64,000 bases of DNA, taken from assembly GCF_028640845.1 (NCBI RefSeq), contig NC_080540.1:157130438-157194437 (forward strand), in the 5' to 3' direction. Each line of letters begins with the position of its first letter. Position 1 is the stretch's first letter. A program made the translations under genes and the position numbers. Positions 1 through 19,745 of the stretch are shown piece by piece. The notes beneath the pieces were generated by a model, which was given only the letters and a program-made list of their open reading frames with translations, was not told the origin of the DNA and did not search any database. The stretch comes from Ahaetulla prasina (lineage: Eukaryota; Chordata; Lepidosauria; Squamata; Colubridae).

Positions 1-7597
<7,597 letters not shown>

Positions 7598-7781
7598 GTG
7601 CAGGAGGGGAGGGTGGTGGGCTAAGCCCCTCACTGTTGGTTCTACTTTGGGTTGATCCCCTCCCTCCTGTCCACCCCTGTCACACCTTTTCTTCCCTGTT
7701 GGGTTTGCTTTTCTTGCCGGCACCGGTTGCTGTTGGGGGGGGAGGGGGCGGGAGGGGGATGGTTGGGGCTAACTTTTGATT

Positions 7782-7953
7782 TCTCTCTCTCTCTCTCTCT
7801 CTCTTTTTCTCATGTTCTGGTTCTGCCAGGATTTTTTGCACGGTCTCTGTGTGTGCGCGTGCGTGTGTGATAAATATATATATAGAGATAATAAAATATA
7901 TGGGTGTGGTGGGAGGGCTGGGACAAGTGGGAGTTGGATGCCAATTCTGTGGC

Positions 7954-7992
<39 letters not shown>

Positions 7993-7993
7993 T
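7782..7993. repeat. TC and TTTC microsatellites in the ARF3 3' UTR
   Basis: A TC run at about 7782-7806 and a TTTC run of about nine copies at about 7955-7993, inside the predicted 3' UTR and either side of the proximal poly(A) signal. Confidence 0.85.
7890..7895 (+). terminator. ARF3: Proximal poly(A) signal of ARF3 (AATAAA)
   Basis: Canonical AATAAA 293 bp after the ARF3 stop, followed by a GT-rich stretch (gggtgtggtgggag) typical of a downstream element. Its distance fits the short ARF3 mRNA known in mammals. Confidence 0.55.
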
Positions 7994-9268
7994 TTCTTCC
8001 TTTCCTCTCCCCTTTTAGTTGGATCAATTTTTGTATTTTTGGTGGTCTGTGAAATTTGGCTCTCTTTGTTTGGAGGTGACCAATATTCCTCAGTGGCAGC
8101 TGCTTCTTGCTTTTGTGTGCTGTTGGTGCAGGTTGGTGGAAAATTTCTGTGTCATGAGGCCAGGAATAAGGGAAATGGTGTGTAGCCTCCACACGTGCAG
8201 GGGCCGAGGGAGACAATGAAGGAAGAATTGGGGTGGGGGGTGGGGGGTGGGGGGGAGGAATAGAAGGATTTTAGATTCCCCAGACTAGAGTATGTATTCT
8301 TGCTGTCCTATCTGTATTAGCTGGCTCCCCCTGTTGGTATTAATGAGATTGCAATCATATTGAATGTCCTGCTCTATTTCTTGCTACCCATTTTATCATC
8401 CTGTTCACAATCTTACTAGTGACTCATGCAGTTAGCTCTGTTATGCTGCTGATGAGCGGGATCATTTGCATTCCAACCTCTTAGACCAAATGGCACTAGA
8501 GCCCTGAATAATGTATCCTAAGCCATGTAAAAAACAATTTTCCCCCCTCTTCTCGACCCCTCTCTAAAAGGGGATCAGCATTGATGGGCTGCTGCAGGAG
8601 ATTTTGGGACCAGTGGCTATCAAAAGCTACCTGAGCAGATGTTAATGCCACCCTTGGCTACCTGGCCTGGACTTTCCATCCAAGGGATGTATATGCACAC
8701 CTGCAGGGGCATCCCAGCTGCTAAATGTTTCCACCAACCAACTTGCTATTTCTCTTCCCCTTGGAACTCAAAGAGGAGGGGGCTCTCTCATGGCTGCCCT
8801 GTTGCATGATATGACCCCAGTGGAGAACCCTCCCTTCCTCCCTCTGCCGCCCTTGGATTTGTACTCTGGCCCATGAAGGTTTCTTTTTCCCATGCTGGGG
8901 GAAGTGGCAGTGTCGGGGTTTTTTTCCCCTCCCTTGTTTTATTTTTGGGGAGTAATGATTGTATTAGGGTCAAGCCCAGGTCACTGCATGTAACTTTCGG
9001 GTCACTCCCTGCCTCTGGACAGTGTTGGTACTGTGTATTCCCCTCCCCACTTCTGACAAATGTGTATTTATTCCTCTTTTGCTCTCTCCTTGCCACTTCC
9101 CCCTCAAAACCTTAGCTCCCTTTGCTTGGTGTAAAGTGGTTTTCCTTTCCCCTGAGTTCTGGTTTCTTCATACCTTGGGCCATGGCTCCCTGTTTGTGTT
9201 TTTCTCGCCCCCCCTCCCCTTCTTTGAACAGTTGGATGCACCATGACCTCTGTGCACTCCCATTGGAT

Positions 9269-9274
9269 ATTAAA
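9269..9274 (+). terminator. ARF3: Candidate distal poly(A) signal of ARF3 (ATTAAA)
   Basis: Common variant hexamer with a T/GT-rich downstream region (ttttatgtag, then ttttccgttggttg). An alternative ATTAAA lies at 10680-10685. The sequence alone does not choose between them. Confidence 0.35.
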
Positions 9275-10700
9275 CTCGTTTTATGTAGCTACTGTCTCCT
9301 ATCTGCTCTTTTCCGTTGGTTGATACAGGGGAGGGTGGATGAGCATGACACTGTTCATAACTTAAAATGGTTGTTTCCTTTCTATTTCTGTCGTTCGAAC
9401 ACACAGCTCAGAGTCTTAAGGCAAATCAAACATTCAGTAGGAAATGCAAGTTCTCTGAATTGAGATCTGTGCATCTCCTGTCTTTTCTCAGCCTGAATTG
9501 AGAGTTGAAAAATCTGTTTTAAGAATTGCCTAACTTCTGGGAGCGTGCCAGGAATCAAAGTGCTTGGGTGGGTTAAGGGGTTCCATGTAGAGGATTCTGG
9601 CCTTCTACACATGACCAAAACACAGTGATCCTTCTGCCTCTCCCATTGACAACTCCATATGAACTGGTGACTTTCATTTTGAATCTTCATTTCTCTTCCC
9701 CTTCTTTCCCCAGCCCCTCCCATTTCCTGCCCCCTCTTTAGCATCAAGGTCCTTTTGGCCAGGGTTGGGTTGCTCAGGAGCTGTGATGGACATGCAGGCA
9801 CTATTTTAATTAGAAACAGCTTAACAGAGAGCTGCATTTCTCTATGAGATGGGGGTGTCTTTAATCCAAAGTGGCATTTAGCCCCCTCTCTTCCTGTATT
9901 GAAGAGAGATATTGGATGAGTTGCTAAATCCCATTAGTTACTAATCCAAGAAGGCAGCTTGTCCACACTGAGGACATCAGATTGGGCTCTCTGTTCCGCT
10001 CATTGCTCCAAAATGAGGATGCATCAGGCCCTAAAATTGCTTCCCATACCCAAACCTGCTTGTCTACATAAGAACCTTGTCTCCTTGTTTGGTGCCTGTG
10101 AGAGAAGCTGATTGAGGAGGCCTGAAAGGGAGGTAACAACTGTGTGCTTAATCTGTAGAGACAGAAAAGCTTTGTTTCTTGGTTTCCTTGTGTCCTGTCT
10201 TCCACTGTCAATTGTCAAATAATCATGAGACACTGGAATACCGAGGTCCCTGAATTCTGGGACCAGCTTTCACTTTTAGAATTTCCTAGAAAATTATTTT
10301 TCCCAGGAGGGCTATCCGTCCATCTACCCAATTAAAACTGGCATTGGGATTCTACAACCCATGAAAAGATCTTTTTTTAAAAAAGATCTTAAACTTAGTT
10401 ATTTTTAGGGACTTTGTCATAAATGGGACATTGGCTAAAATCATTTATCCATTCTGCCTTCTCTGTTGGTGCAGGAAAGTCTCATCTTTTGACAGTAAAT
10501 TGGGTTATGGCCCAGGAGTTCACATAAGTGCCCTCAAGAAATTGGAAGAGTCCTGAATTTGGCAATTCACACGGTGTCTCTTTTCAGCATGATTCTTGAA
10601 TCATGCTTTTGGAGTTAAAAGTTTGCTGCCCCTTACTCAGGCTTTTGAGCTGCCCTGTTGCAACTGGAGAGATCATCCCATTAAACATTGTTTAAAATAA

Positions 10701-13406
10701 TTGAATCTTGTCTCCTTATCACATGGAAGTAATTGAAGTAGCCTGCTGAAAAGGCTGTGTTCCTCAAATAACAAAGAGCAGCATGACATTTAATTAGAAT
10801 GCTTGTAGTTCATTTCATGATTCCAGGACAGCGTGCAATATTTCTACACACTGCATCCTTGAAAATGCTTCAAACCTCCAAGAACAATGGCTTGTTCTTT
10901 CATCACAATAGAAATGTATTCCCAGTGGCAGAAAATTTAAGGAGGTGTGGCTGAGTTGGTTTCCAGCAGCCCATTCATCATATATTATGAGAGAGGGAGC
11001 CATAATTCAGCGGCACCCGAGTGGTCATAGTTTCCCACTTTAAATTTAGTCAGGAAGGCTCTTTACAGAGAACAGCTCTGCGTTATCCACAGTGGCTCCA
11101 TGTTGGATTAAAGATTTTTTAAAAATCATACAAACAAGGTCAGGGATGGTCCTATAGCTATCCATGTTTAAAGAGCCCCCTCATCCACTGACAATAGGCC
11201 CACAATCTTCCTTTTGTTATAGCGAATATGCCCTTTGTTTCTATCTAAATTGTTCCCAAGAATAAATCTTCCATACATTTGAATTGATGAATGAAAATAT
11301 CTCATACTTGGTGTCTCCTTTTGGCAAACCATAAATTGCAATTCCAGGCAAACGTCAGCCAGAATTTAAAAGTGATATTGGAAGTATTTGATGGTTTTAA
11401 GTAAAGCAACAATTAGGAAAAGCTGGTTTGGAAACTTAGGAAATAAATTATATAAATATATGATATAATAATGCTGGTTTGAAAAGCAATTATTAACTAG
11501 TATTCTAGGAAATAATGACTGGCCCTGAACATGTTTTTTTTTTTACTCCTGGGCTTTTTTGTGACAACTCTGAATAATTGCATTTTGACAGTGGTTTCTC
11601 TATGCAAAATCCCTTTTATACACATGAGCCTATAACTTAACCTCAGTGGGTGATGAAAGATGGGGAGTAGCAGCCAGGGCTGGTCCTGCACACTAATTCA
11701 TTTATTTTGGTTTATGGTTTGGGAGGTGAAGGAATATAAAAGAATTCCCATCAATATTAACATTCAGACCATTCTGGTGGTCTTGCATATTGTAATTTAA
11801 TGTGCAATTAATTAGATTCCATTTGTCTGTTTACTTAGCATCAAAAGAAGGCAAAAATCTGCTTAATGTATGGGTGATTTAATAATTTAAGGAAAGAATA
11901 TGCACACAACTATTGTTTAGAATGAATTGTCAGATTATGCTATTAGATATTCAAGAGAATAAAGAATTGAAATATCCATTACATCTATATCAATAGGAAT
12001 AAAATAATTCAACAGCAGTACTGTGTATACGGTGGATATCTTTGGAAGTTTTCAGAAAGAAATTAAGGGATTTGATTGAATGCCAGAGATAAGTTCAAAA
12101 CACAATACTTTAAGTTCATATAATGTGGTCTTGTGTCATCATTGCTTCTGTTGGCTGCAAGGTATGTTTTGTGTTGAAAAACCCAATTTTTTGTGAACGC
12201 TCATATTCAAATTATATTGGTAGTGCATAAAATAACAAGGAGAAAAGATTGTTGCTAATACTATTACGAAATCAGACACAGTCTGAAGGATTTCCATCCT
12301 TCTGTCCTTGTTATACAGTAGTATATCTGAATACACATTGCCTGGAATCTAAAATTGGAGACTATTCATAGACTATTCTATGCATCCAGTTGTCCATCAC
12401 TGGCTTAAGCTAGTCAATGCAGTAGAGGACATTTTCCTGGCATCGATAGTGGAATAATGTTCAATTGCCAACTTCATATGTACAAGATCTCCCCATCTTT
12501 TCTCGGCTCTATGTGTATAGTCAGATTCTGTACAGTCAAGGACTCTACCCTGTGTTTCACCTCAGGCAACTGAAGTGTTTTGGGCTGTATGTGTGGGTGT
12601 ACATCAGGCACACACCAGTGAGTCACAGCCAGAGAGACCTTTTGATTGGCATCCAAACCAATTGCTGTGCTTTCAAGTAGGTGTCTCCATCCATCCAGGC
12701 AGGCCTAAATTACTTTGAGTGTATGCTGCCTCCTTGTGGGAAAATCAGGGGGGTTAATTCCTGGATGATTTTGATTGCTAGGCACATGACATGGGAATGT
12801 GTGACTTTCTCTTCTTTAGAAGATGAAATAATACACAGAAGAGGAGCTGTGTTACTCAGAGAGCACCTGCTTTGCCTACAAAAACTTCGGTCCACCAGAC
12901 TTTAATATTTTAAAGATTTTTCACTTTAAAAATTGAAGGGAGTAGCAGCATGTTGTAAAGCAACAAACTTTTTATTTATAATAACAATGTTATTTTAGCT
13001 GAGCTCAGTGTATGCCATGTTTGACAATTATTCACAAGGTGTGCTTTGAACCTTTGATACTCTTTCTGGTCATTTAAGACAGCCTGATTTCCCTCCCGCC
13101 CCCAGTCTTTTGAACCTGGAGAATAAATTCTGCTTTTCCTTCTGCCTTCACTTATTTGGCTCCTTTTTGGTCAGATTTATGTAAAACGAGGGGTATGGGG
13201 CAGCAGGTGCTTTATTGTATAGCAAAGAGGTGCTGCATTCACCTGAGGTCTGAAGCGTTTCTTTCAAGCATTGAAGAAAGCCATTGTACAAAGAGTGCCT
13301 GCATTTCAGCTCTTCCTTTGGAAGCGTGCCATCACCTGTCTTGGGATGGGAGCAGTGTAGAGAAAACAAATATAAAGAGAAATGTTGGAAAGCATCTCAA
13401 AAGAGA
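10701..13406. other. Intergenic, no gene or clear repeat recognised
   Basis: AT-rich sequence downstream of ARF3. Short reading frames on both strands lack splice context or recognisable domains. I see nothing supportable here. Confidence 0.5.
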
Positions 13407-13612
13407 GAGACAGTTTGGTGTAATGGTTAAAAACGCCAGGCTAGAAATTTAGGCACAAAGCCAGCTGGATGACCTTGTGCCAGTCCCTGTCCCCCCTCTC
13501 CCAGCCCTGGGAAGAAGGCAAGGGAAAAAAACCACATCTGAACTCTTGCCAAGAAAACTGCAAGGGCATGTGCAGGGAGTCGCCAGGAGTCGACACTGAC
13601 ACAAAGGCACAC
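13407..13612 (+). mobile_element. Squamate tRNA-derived SINE, internally deleted
   Basis: It begins with the tRNA-like A-box region (tttggtgtaatggttaa) and continues with the typical body (aggcacaaagccagctgg, cttgccaagaaaactgca) and tail (gccaggagtcgacactgac). Compared with the copy at 47274, the B-box segment between 'ggctagaaa' and 'ttaggcac' is missing. Confidence 0.75.
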
Positions 13613-14545
13613 GAAGTTTTCTCATCGGCTGCCATTTTGTGAATAGCAAACAGACATGCCCAGTGAACCACGAAGTTTCTAAACAGCTGTTGCTACTCCA
13701 GGTGGTCCAGATGCATTCTTGGAAATGTTTTCTAAGTAAGTTTTTGAAATGTAAAAAGAATATGGAACCTGATGGCCACATTGTAGACCTTACAATATGA
13801 ATTAGATAGAGCAGTGGTTTGGTTCAATGCACAACGTTATCACATTAAAAGCATAAAAGGATTTGTGGTATAAGCTAACATTGGTTTGCTAGTTTTTTGC
13901 ATGAAACTAAAAACCCCAGCGATCCCAATTATTTTAGACCTGCTGATATAATATTCTGTCTCAAGATCAGCTGTTACCCTTGAATGGCAATTCTGTTCTA
14001 GCTTTATCCAACCATGCCTATTTTTTTTAGTCATTCACCACCATGTTTCTGATACACCATCCCACTATAAATCTGATTACTCCTGATCATTTCCTCAATT
14101 TGTGAAGAGGCTTGTTGCAATGAAGACCAATGGGACCCTGCAGTTGGCCCCATTCTTTTCATGTCCCCACTTCTCCTGCCTACTTAATGTCCATGACAGA
14201 GAATGTCTGAGTCACAAAACATCTCATAAGGGTACTCGTGCAAGTATAATGCAAGATCCCAGTTCTCCAGTGAGCCTAGGTACATGTCTCAAATAAGTGC
14301 TACTGGTGGGTGAATTCACAACTTGTGTTAAACCATGGTTTGCTGAATTAACCATGAGTGGTTGGGGGATTCACTGATTATAATAGGGCAGGAATAAAGA
14401 ACTTGTGGGCCCCACCAAATGTGGTAAAATTATGACCTTCAGCATTCAACTTTGGCCATACTGGCTATGGGCTCTGGTTTATAGTGGTTTGGCAATGTCT
14501 GGAGAACAATAGATTTCACACTGTGCCCTAAACCATGGTTTACAA

Positions 14546-14671
14546 CAGGGGTCTCCAACCTTGGCAACTTTAAGCCTGGTGGACTTCAACTCCCAGAATT
14601 CCCCAGCCAGCTTTAGGATTCTGGGAGTTGAATTCCCCCAGGTTTAAAGTTGCCAAGGTTGGAGATCCCTG
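14546..14671. mobile_element. Fold-back MITE (palindromic, hAT-type)
   Basis: 126 bp, nearly an inverted repeat of itself: left arm from caggggtctccaaccttgg, right arm ending ccaaggttggagatccctg. Flanks gtttacaa and ctttataa match at 6/8, consistent with an old 8-bp duplication. The same family is seen at 22538, 35824, 52128 and 61615, with partial copies at 33601, 37034 and 45738. Confidence 0.8.
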
Positions 14672-14679
14672 CTTTATAA

Positions 14680-16190
14680 GGCATAATAGCTGGGCTCATA
14701 AAACAAACCAGGCCAATCAAGCCCTATTACAGCTCTGTAACATAGGATCCATTAGCCCTTGTGTGACCATCGCAGGTGGGAGCTATTGCAATCCAGCAGG
14801 AGCATAACTGGTAAAAATGGACCCTTTTCAAAATGACACCTCTGCCTTGTGACATCCAAGGCAGATTGAAGCCATTATAAAAAGCTTATGAGGTTTCTTT
14901 ATGGTTTGTTGCAAGATCAGTGTTCCAGCAGAATACAATTCAGGTTTGCCACAAAAACATTGCTCTCTGTTCTCTGGCGGTTCTAGCCATCCTCCAGTTG
15001 TGAAAAAAAGTAGTGTGTGTGGAAATTTTATTAACACAGAAAACTAATAGTATTCAACAGAAGTTAGTCCTCCTTTCTCTTCTGCCCCGTCACCGACTTC
15101 TAGCTGGCCACTGTAGAAGCGAACTGATTAGGTTTGGCACGTGGGGGGGGTAGCAACCTCGGGGAAGTGCTGGAGCAATTCCCTGCAGAGGAGTCCTTCC
15201 CTTTGACTCTTCTTTTTGGTTTGCTCCATTCCCCAAGGTGATAGTGCAGATTAGACCACGAGGGAAGGCAATGGGGGGAGGGGGTTTGTGCTAAGGGGGT
15301 GGCTCTAGCTTCTTTGGAAGATGTCTTATCTGAAGACTTTTTCAGCCTTAGGACCACTGTTCAGCATTGACACTCCTTAAGAGGTGAAATTACTAGTGGT
15401 AATAGTCCTCTTATTCATCATCATCATGACCACCACCATCACCTGAAGAACATGAAAACCCTGGTTGTGATGAGTTCTGACTACTCATCCCTGCCAGATG
15501 GATTTCTCCAAGGAACGTCCTTTCTTCTTTCTCCTCCAGAGAAGCCTCTGGTCTTTAGCCTCACGGAGTCTGACAGCATCAACTGAAGAGACAGAGGCCT
15601 CCCTCCTTCCCAAGCTTGGGCTGGAGCCTGCCTCTTGTTTCTCACCAACCCTGGGCTCATCCATCTTGCGACGTCTCTTGGCAGGGGTGGGGAAAGTCCT
15701 CATAATCCCATTAAGAGCCGCCACTCCGTCTTCATCACATCACAGCAACCAAGGCTGGTATGCCAGGATGGAGGGAGGCAGCCACAGCCCTGGAATGACA
15801 ATGGAGGCAGCATCCCAGCAGGAGAAATAGCTGGCATGCCTATCCCGTCACCGGGGACACCAATCAACCATCCGTCTGTCCATCCCTCCGTCCACCCACC
15901 AACCCACCCTGGCGAGGACTCTTGGTCTGACTCTTCTGTCGGAGAACCAGTTTAGTTTGGGCCTGCCCACAGTACAATGTCATCAGATGGCCAAGTGTCC
16001 CAGAGCAGCAGTGGGGCAAAGCAGAATGGCTTGCATGAGACCAGGGAGAATACCTAGAAACAGTGTATTACTATTGTTAAACATAGTAATATTGTTAACT
16101 ATACTAATATAATATTGTGTATTAGTGTCGTTAAATATACTGTACAATTATAGTTTTATTTTGAAGCAGTCAGAAAATAAAATAAATGGC
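14680..16190. other. Intergenic, no gene recognised
   Basis: Contains a short ATC/ACC-rich run (15413-15445) and a CCAT/CCAC-rich run (15865-15910). Overlapping open frames on both strands at 15485-15955 show no recognisable domain and no splice signals worth trusting. Confidence 0.4.
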
Positions 16191-16592
16191 TACAGGTAGT
16201 CCTCAACTTACAACTGTTCACTTAGTGATCATTTGAAGTTACAACGGCACTGAAAAAAGTGACTTATGACCATTTTTCACACTTATGACCACTGCAAAAT
16301 CCCCATGGTCACATGATTTGCATTTGGAGGTTTAACAACTAACTCACATTTACAATGGTTGCAGTGTCCCAGGATCATGTGATCACCTTTTGCGACCTGG
16401 GGAAACCAGATTCACTTAACAATCATGTCACTAATTTAATAACTGCAGTGATTCACTTAACAAATGTGGCAAGAAAAGTCATAAAATGGGGGCAGACTCA
16501 GTTAACAAATTTCTCACTTAGCAATATCAATTTTGGGCTCAGTTGTGGTCATAATTTCTCAATTAGCAATATCAATTTTGGGCTCAGTTGTG

Positions 16593-17470
16593 GGCTGTTA
16601 CCTTATGCCTCCCACCGACCCGTACGCTCCCACAGAGAGGGTCTTCTCAGGGTGCTGTCCGTCAAACAGGGTCGGCGGGCGGCCCCCAGGAGTAGGGCCT
16701 TCTCTGTTGAAGCTCCGACGCTCTGGAATTTATTTTTATTTTTTTATTTATTTTTCAGATTTATATACCGCCCTATCTCCCTAAGGACTCAGGGCGGTTC
16801 ACAGGCAATTAAAAAACAAACATATAAATACAATTTAAAATCAGACATAAAAAACTTATTCAATAGCCAGATCAGTAAAAAACAATATAAATACTAAAAA
16901 CCCCATTAAAACCGATAAATTTAAAAGCTAACCCAGCCCCGCGCAAATAAATAGGTGTGTTTTGAGCTCGCGACGAAAGGTTCGGAGGTCCGGAAGTTGA
17001 CGAAGTCCTGGAGGGAGTTCGTTCCAGAGGGTGGGAGCCCCCACAGAGAAGGCCCTTCCCCTGGGTGTCGCCAGACGGCACTGCCTAGCCGACGGCACCC
17101 TGAGGAGTCCCTCTCTGTGAGAGCGGACGGGTCGGTGAGAGGTACTCGGTAGCAGCAGGCGGTCCCGTAAGTAATGAACTTCCCCCTGGCTTACGCCAAG
17201 TGCCTGATCTTCGGACCTTTCGCCGTGAACTAAAAACATATCTATTTATTCAAGCGGGACTGGCATAATAGTTCTTACTTTTTTAAATTGGGTTTTATTA
17301 TCTTAGGGTTTTAAATTTTTAAATTTTAATGTCGGCCTTTTTTGCAATTTGCTTCGTTTTAAATTCTGGTTTTAATTGTATATATTTTGAGTTTTATCTT
17401 GGCTGTACACCGTCCTGAGTCCTTCGGGAGAAGGGCGGTATAAAAATTTAATAAATAAATAAATAAATAA
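16593..17470 (+). mobile_element. CR1/L3-type LINE 3' end, itself interrupted
   Basis: Plus-strand pieces 16593-16734 (reading ...YASHRPVRSHREGLL...) and about 17173-17470. The second ends in the family 3' tail cgtcctgagtccttcgggag plus AAAT repeats. The two pieces join at 'ctctggaat/gaacttccc' once the inner minus-strand insert is removed. C-terminal reverse-transcriptase ORF remnant, not functional. Confidence 0.75.
16735..17172 (-). mobile_element. CR1/L3-type LINE 3' end inserted in inverted orientation
   Basis: On the minus strand it encodes the same C-terminal segment (HRPVRSHREGLLRV...WNELPPGLRQLPDLRTF...), then the 3' UTR and the tail motif (ccgccctatctccctaagga read on +). It sits inside a plus-strand copy of the same family, giving two inverted homologous tails within about 900 bp. 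Confidence 0.75.
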
Positions 17471-17487
17471 GTTGACGACTACTTGTA

Positions 17488-18397
17488 CATAAAAGAAAAA
17501 AAATGAGAAAAGATATAGTGGATGGAATTATTTGTTTACATATGGCAGTGGATGGAAAATAAAATATCACTATTTCTATTTAGAACAGCATTTACAAGGG
17601 TGCTTTTTCAAGAGGCAAGTGGACTTTCTTTTTTTTTTTACTTGAAGGCTTTTCGCTTCTCATCCAAGAAGCTTCTTCAAGTCTGAGTCAGAGCTCAGTT
17701 CTTGAAAAAGCACTCTTGGGACTACCATGATCTGGATAAATGAGAATCTCCATAGACAACAGCATCTACAGTTGTCATCAAATTTAAAACTCTCTTATCT
17801 CCCCAATTAAATAAATAGGATATATAAAGATAAACTCATATCATCGGCAGAAATAATTGTTCATCTCATGGTTCATTCCTGGAGCATCTGTCCCGTCTGG
17901 AAGTTCTCGTGTCATTTTCCTACAACGGAATATGAACTAAGTCCTTGTAACCTGTGCCAGAAACTACAGTACCAGTATTAAAGTAAGAAAAACGTTTGGG
18001 ATGGACAGTTCAGGGACATTTTCAGGACAGGGCTAATGACACTGACAGCCAGAGAGCCACCAAAGACCTATGCTGGCCAGTGAAGATCAAATCACAAGAT
18101 ATTCAAGTATTCTTTACTTTAAAATATGCTACCCCATTCTTCTTCTTCTTAAGAAGCATTAGAAGTAGATAGTTATTACTGTAACAAAGAAGTAGAAGAG
18201 TATGTAAGACAATTAAACAGAAGCTTGATATTTCTTCTCTTTGATGGTGTCTCTCCCTTGAAGTAGACACCATTAACTTACTCCTAATAATACTGCTTCA
18301 CGTGCCAGTTTGCATTCCTAATTAAAAACTCAAGGATACCTTGCAGCTGGTTGAAGGTCTACGTTGCTGCAAACTCTTCCTACACGATAGTAAGCTC
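17488..18397. other. Intergenic; one unclassified interspersed repeat
   Basis: The segment 17630-17760 (ttttcgcttctcatccaaga...) resembles 55370-55535, so it is a dispersed repeat that I cannot classify. I recognise nothing in the rest. Confidence 0.4.
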
Positions 18398-18672
18398 CAG
18401 TGGTGGGTTTCAAATTTTTTTATTACCAGTTCTGTGGGTGTGGCTTGGTGGGTGTGGCACAGCTTGCTGGGCGTGGCTTGGTGGGTGTGGCAGGGGAAGG
18501 ATCATCTCCATTCCACCCCATCCCTATTTCCTCCAATCAGCTGGGACTTGGGAGGCAGAGAATAGATGGGGGTGGGGCCAGTCAGAATTTTTACTACCGG
18601 TTTTCCGAATTACTCAAAATTTCCGCTACTGGTTCTCCAGAACTGGTCAGAACCTGCTGAATTGCACCTCTG
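18398..18672. mobile_element. hAT-type MITE, GGTGAAAT/ATTTCACC-ended family
   Basis: 275 bp starting cagtggtgggtttcaaat and ending gctgaattgcacctctg. Flanking 8-bp copies are gtaagctc (18390-18397) and gtaagccc (18673-18680), 7/8. The interior has repeated GTGGGTGTGGCTTGGT motifs. No coding capacity. Confidence 0.8.
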
Positions 18673-19652
18673 GTAAGCCCCAATAAGTTATGTGGAAGAT
18701 GTTTTTAGATAATAAGCACAGGGTGGAAATCATGTTGATCCTGGCAAGTGAGGCATGATTACACTTTGCGTATGCATACAATATATGTGTTCTTGCCTGT
18801 TCAAGCTGCATCATTGCTGGTTACAATGGTGATTTCTGACTGTATGGTTTCTGCTTGGAAAGCAGCCATGAAGGGTAGCAGGGTTGTCCGATTACAGTAC
18901 TAGATTGGCCTAATAAACTCAGCATCTAGGGTTATCAAGTGTCCAGCAAAAGGAGGACATGGCTTCTTCATGTCTTCTTTCTGCCAGGCCTATATTGTCT
19001 AGATTTTTTAGTGTCTTTTAAAAAAAACAAAACCTGGACAGTTTTCACAACAGACATCATTCAAACCTTGGGGTATTGTGACCTTCCATTCTCTCATCCA
19101 TTGACAGCCTCAGTGGCCTTGATTTATATTATTTGATTTCCTGATTCTAGCAATTGGCTTCTAGCAATATGTTACTGAAAATAAAGATCTGTTCAAAAAA
19201 TATTGAAGTTGAGGAACCAGCCTTTTTAATGCTGAACAAAATAATTTCAAACACCTGGAGGTCTAACTACATTTTGGGGGCAGTTTTTCACTGTAAGTTT
19301 TGTTATGGATGCCAAGAAAGTTAAACAATAAATGGATCCCCACCACCACCACCACCATTTGTCCTCCTTTCTAATTGTTCTTGTCCTCTCTGTTGCTTGT
19401 TCAGGAAAAAAGGGGCAAACTAATTTTGGTATTTTGCTGCCACATAGTGGTGGCAGTGCCAAATGGCATGTTATTCTAACAGCTCATCTTACTGTAGGTG
19501 CAGTTCATAAATTAACTGATCATTGATCCAGCCCAGTGGCCTTAAGCCAAACCAGGAGTATGTTTCAGGAAATATGGCACAATATACAAATATAGCCTAT
19601 ATGTATATTGTGTATGTACATATATGCTATATATGTATTTACATATACACAA

Positions 19653-19745
19653 AATAGAATAGAATAGAATAGAATAGAATAGAATAGAATAGAATAGAAT
19701 AGAATAGAATAGAATAGAATAGAATAGAATAGAATAGAATAGAAT
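19653..19745. repeat. AGAAT (AATAG-type) pentanucleotide microsatellite
   Basis: About 18 uninterrupted 5-bp units directly abutting the 3' end of the minus-strand LINE that follows. AATAG-type arrays seeded by CR1-type LINEs are known from snake genomes. Confidence 0.95.

Larger units (their letters stand above)
7598..10700 (+). other. ARF3: Probable ARF3 3' UTR with alternative poly(A) signals
   Basis: This stretch follows the ARF3 stop, contains almost no transposons, and has long pyrimidine-rich and G-rich blocks. Possible poly(A) hexamers are AATAAA at 7890-7895, ATTAAA at 9269-9274 and ATTAAA at 10680-10685. Mammalian ARF3 is known to make a short and a long mRNA by alternative polyadenylation. 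The first hexamer, 293 bp after the stop, would suit the short form and the last would suit the long form. Simple repeats inside are a TC run near 7780-7806 and a TTTC run near 7955-7993. The UTR end is an inference; transcript data would settle it. Confidence 0.5.
16193..17485. mobile_element. TA-flanked MITE split by later LINE insertions
   Basis: The left end caggtagtcctcaacttac starts at 16193 after TA (16191-16192). The element can be followed to about 16592, with a local tandem duplication of about 45 bp near 16502-16590. Its last bases, gttgacgactacttg, reappear at 17471-17485 followed by TA. The middle (about 16593-17470) is LINE sequence, so the MITE is the oldest layer here. Confidence 0.75.

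Noticed and set aside
15485..15955. Overlapping frames of 79-110 residues
   Set aside because: No recognisable domain, frames on both strands, no neighbouring exon signals.
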